Shown: positions 4,907 through 6,585 of the stretch, piece after piece
How the letters are laid out: the number at the start of each line of letters is the position of its first letter
How positions within the stretch are numbered: position 1 is the first letter of the stretch
NCBI GenBank assembly: GCA_050011635.1
Contig: JBEKIU010000260.1
Location: forward strand, 1-6,585
DNA: 6,585 bases
Direction: 5' to 3'
DNA from: Bog-756 sp050011635
GTDB lineage: Bacteria > Actinomycetota > Acidimicrobiia > Acidimicrobiales > RAAP-2
Notes under the pieces: model-generated
Told to the model about the DNA's origin: nothing
Databases searched by the model: none
What the model saw: only the letters and a program-made list of their open reading frames with translations
Made by a program: the position numbers and the translations under genes

Positions 4907-6585
4907 TCAGAATCCGGCCATTCCCACGATGGGCCGATTGAGCGGCAGACCACCCATGGAACCGAAGAACGGTGCCCCGAAGCTGAAGACGCCCCCGTCG
5001 GCGGCCGTGAACCGGTAGCCGCTGCCATTCGACGTCTCGGCCATCCCCACGATCGGGGCGTTGAGCCGGATGGCCCCGGTGGACCCGTAGAACGGAGCCC
5101 CGCCGAATGAGAAGACCCCGCCGTCGGCGGCCACCTCCCAGTAGCCACCGGTATTGGTGTCACTGACCATCCCGACGATCGGGGCGTTGAGGGGCTCGCC
5201 GCCCATCGATCCGTCGAACTGGGCATTGAAGGAGAAGATCCCGCCGTCTGCGGCAACCAGGCGGTAGCCATTGCCCTCGGTGGTGGGGGTCATCCCCACG
5301 ATCGGCTGGTTGAGATGCTGCCCCCCCATCGACCCGTAGAAGTGCGCGTCGCCGAAGGCGAAGATGCCGCCGTCGGACGCCACCAGCCAGTAGCCACCGC
5401 CGTCGGGGGTCGCCGCCATTCCCACGATCGGCCGGTTGAGGTGCCGCCCGCCCATCGATCCGTAGAAGTGGGCACCACCGAACGCGAAGATGCCGCCGTC
5501 GGCGGCGACCTCCCAGTAGCCGCCGGACTCCGGTGCGTCGGCGACAGCCACGACCGGGGCATTCAGGTGGATGCCTCCGGTCGATCCGCAGAAGGGAACC
5601 TTGCCGAAGGAAAAGATCCCTCCGTCCGATGCGGCCAGGCGGTACCCGGTAAAGGCCGCCGCCGGTACCGAACAGGCTGGGATGGATCCGATGGGGGTGG
5701 TCCCACCGGCGCTGCCGGTCAGCTGGGGATCATGGTGGAACATCGGCCATGATCCGGCGCCGATGGCAGCGGCACCGTCGGATCCGGTGATCTCGTAGTG
5801 GTCGATCTCCCCCACCCCTGCGGGGGACGAGGCAGAGACCACGTAGCCGGCCAGGGTGATCCCGATCGACCCGTTCGGGTCGGCCGTCACCAGGGGCGAG
5901 TTCTGCAGGCCGAGGTGAGGGCTGAGGTCCGTGATCGTCGCCCCTGTCCTGCCGTTCAAGACGACGGCCCCGTTGACGGTGGGCGCGATCACGTCGTCGT
6001 AGCCCTGACCCGACAGATCGGCGGTGACCACCGAACCGATGATCCGGCCGATGTTCTCCGCCCGCCAGATGGGTTGGCCGGTGGCACCGTTCAAGACCCA
6101 CACCGAGCCGGACCTGCCGGCACCCTGGTCGGTCCCTTCCACCACCTGAAGCGACCCGTTGCCGACCACGTCCGAGAGGGCGGGGGACGAGTAGGTGCTT
6201 CCGTCGAGGGCGGCCGACCACTGCAGTTGACAGCGCCCGTTGTACGCCTTCAGGGTGTCGGTGTCGGAGGCACCGGGAAAGTACGCACCCGTGCCGACCA
6301 CGATGCCCGTGGCTCCGCCGGCGAGGAACCCACCCACCGCGGGTGATGAGTCCACGACCTGGTCGGTGTCGGCCCGGCAGATCTGATCCCCGTTGGCGGT
6401 GAGGATCCGGAGATGGCCCCCGTCGGTGTAGGCCTGGCCCTGGCCATAGCCGGCCGACTGATCGCCCCCGACGATGATCTCGTTCTGCCCGGTGCCATAG
6501 AGGTCGGCCAGGGCCGCGGTGGAGTGGGTGCTGTCGGAATTGAAGAACGGCCATCCGGTCAGGGGGGCACCCGTGGAGGCGTCGA
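4907..6585 (-). CDS. FG-GAP/PQQ-like plus six-repeat beta-propeller protein, probably secreted (N-terminus off the window)
   Basis: The minus-strand frame is open from the right edge to TGA at 4907-4909, giving 558 residues with the start missing. Visible residues 1-290 look like an FG-GAP/VCBS or PQQ-like beta-propeller. They contain blade signatures such as STAALADLYGTGQNEIIVGG, DSSPAVGGFLAGGATGIVVG, YSSPALSDVVGNGSLQVVEG and VWVLNGATGQPIWRAE, closed by WPMFHHDPQLTG from 279, a phrase I associate with this class. After a short linker with two Cys, residues 314-558 are six tandem repeats of about 42 residues. Such proteins are usually exported and bind surfaces, polysaccharides or other proteins, but no signal peptide can be checked here. 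There is no visible catalytic motif, membrane anchor or sorting signal, and the protein ends right after the last repeat. Few Cys and many Gly, Thr and Asn fit an extracellular protein. The gene is followed by a hairpin and then parA; no functional link to parA is evident. Confidence 0.88.
   Translation of the reverse strand, partial: DASTGAPLTGWPFFNSDSTHSTAALADLYGTGQNEIIVGGDQSAGYGQGQAYTDGGHLRILTANGDQICRADTDQVVDSSPAVGGFLAGGATGIVVGTGAYFPGASDTDTLKAYNGRCQLQWSAALDGSTYSSPALSDVVGNGSLQVVEGTDQGAGRSGSVWVLNGATGQPIWRAENIGRIIGSVVTADLSGQGYDDVIAPTVNGAVVLNGRTGATITDLSPHLGLQNSPLVTADPNGSIGITLAGYVVSASSPAGVGEIDHYEITGSDGAAAIGAGSWPMFHHDPQLTGSAGGTTPIGSIPACSVPAAAFTGYRLAASDGGIFSFGKVPFCGSTGGIHLNAPVVAVADAPESGGYWEVAADGGIFAFGGAHFYGSMGGRHLNRPIVGMAATPDGGGYWLVASDGGIFAFGDAHFYGSMGGQHLNQPIVGMTPTTEGNGYRLVAADGGIFSFNAQFDGSMGGEPLNAPIVGMVSDTNTGGYWEVAADGGVFSFGGAPFYGSTGAIRLNAPIVGMAETSNGSGYRFTAADGGVFSFGAPFFGSMGGLPLNRPIVGMAGF
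4910..5644 (-). repeat. Six tandem ~126-bp coding repeats (42-residue propeller-like units)
   Basis: On the minus strand the units are 5644-5519, 5518-5393, 5392-5267, 5266-5144, 5143-5018 and 5017-4910. Each begins with Tyr-Trp/Arg and follows the pattern YWxVAxDGGIFxFG, then FYGSMGG, then LNxPIVGM, then a variable 7-9 residue linker ending in Gly. Four units are 42 residues. The fourth is 41, having lost one residue before its QFDGS. The sixth stops after GMAGF and lacks the linker. The two units around 5393 are the most alike at the DNA level and share runs of up to 19 identical bases, but silent differences show they are not a very recent duplication. Six units would suit a closed six-bladed propeller, which is an inference. 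Confidence 0.9.

Noticed and set aside
3808..4941. Long plus-strand open frame (377 codons) opposite parA
   Set aside because: It overlaps an unambiguous ParA ATPase and the zinc-ribbon gene on the other strand and shows no domain; long antisense frames are expected at this GC content.
4910..5644. CRISPR-like or non-coding tandem repeat array
   Set aside because: The 126-bp periodicity is a multiple of three and conserved at the protein level, with silent differences between units, so it is a coding domain repeat.
5730..6554. Second minus-strand frame (274 codons) within the propeller gene
   Set aside because: It is a shifted frame of the repeat protein; the Arg/His-rich translation has none of the repeat periodicity seen in the true frame.

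Overview
The window is GC-rich throughout (codon third positions are mostly G or C) and tightly packed with genes. It looks like a chromosomal segment of a high-GC actinobacterium. The best taxonomic clue is the C-terminal repeat unit of the gene at the right edge, of the type Y-W-x-V-A-x-D-G-G-I-F-x-F-G-x-A, then F-Y-G-S-M-G-G, then L-N-x-P-I-V-G-M. From memory, such tandem repeats are especially common in Acidimicrobiia (Acidimicrobium and Ilumatobacter relatives and uncultured members). A ParA-linked zinc-ribbon protein of an actinobacterial type fits that placement. I could not run a search to confirm it.

Layout, left to right. (1) 1-1634, minus: a PAS-GGDEF-EAL cyclic-di-GMP signalling protein whose C-terminal end runs off the left edge. 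A sigma70-like promoter (1672-1700) lies just upstream. (2) 1635-1869: a divergent intergenic region with that promoter and a 7-bp inverted repeat (1772-1791). (3) 1870-2819, plus: a metallo-beta-lactamase-fold hydrolase with an intact metal site but a frame disruption near codon 304. (4) After only 19 bp, tail to tail, come four minus-strand genes. In order of transcription these are the repeat-rich beta-propeller-type protein (5' end missing, 6585-4907), ParA ATPase (4866-4081), zinc-ribbon protein (4081-3650) and DedA-family membrane protein (3600-2839).

How the genes relate. parA and the zinc-ribbon gene share one base (TGATG), so they are very probably translationally coupled, and the DedA gene follows after 49 bp, giving a likely three-gene operon. 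The repeat protein ends 40 bp before parA, and that gap holds a perfect 7-bp hairpin, so read-through from it is possible but uncertain. The PAS-GGDEF-EAL protein and the hydrolase are transcribed divergently and show no obvious functional link. I found no RNA genes, CRISPR arrays, insertion sequences or phage genes. No complete novel system is evident. The least explained parts are the coupled zinc-ribbon partner of ParA and the FG-GAP plus six-repeat surface protein.
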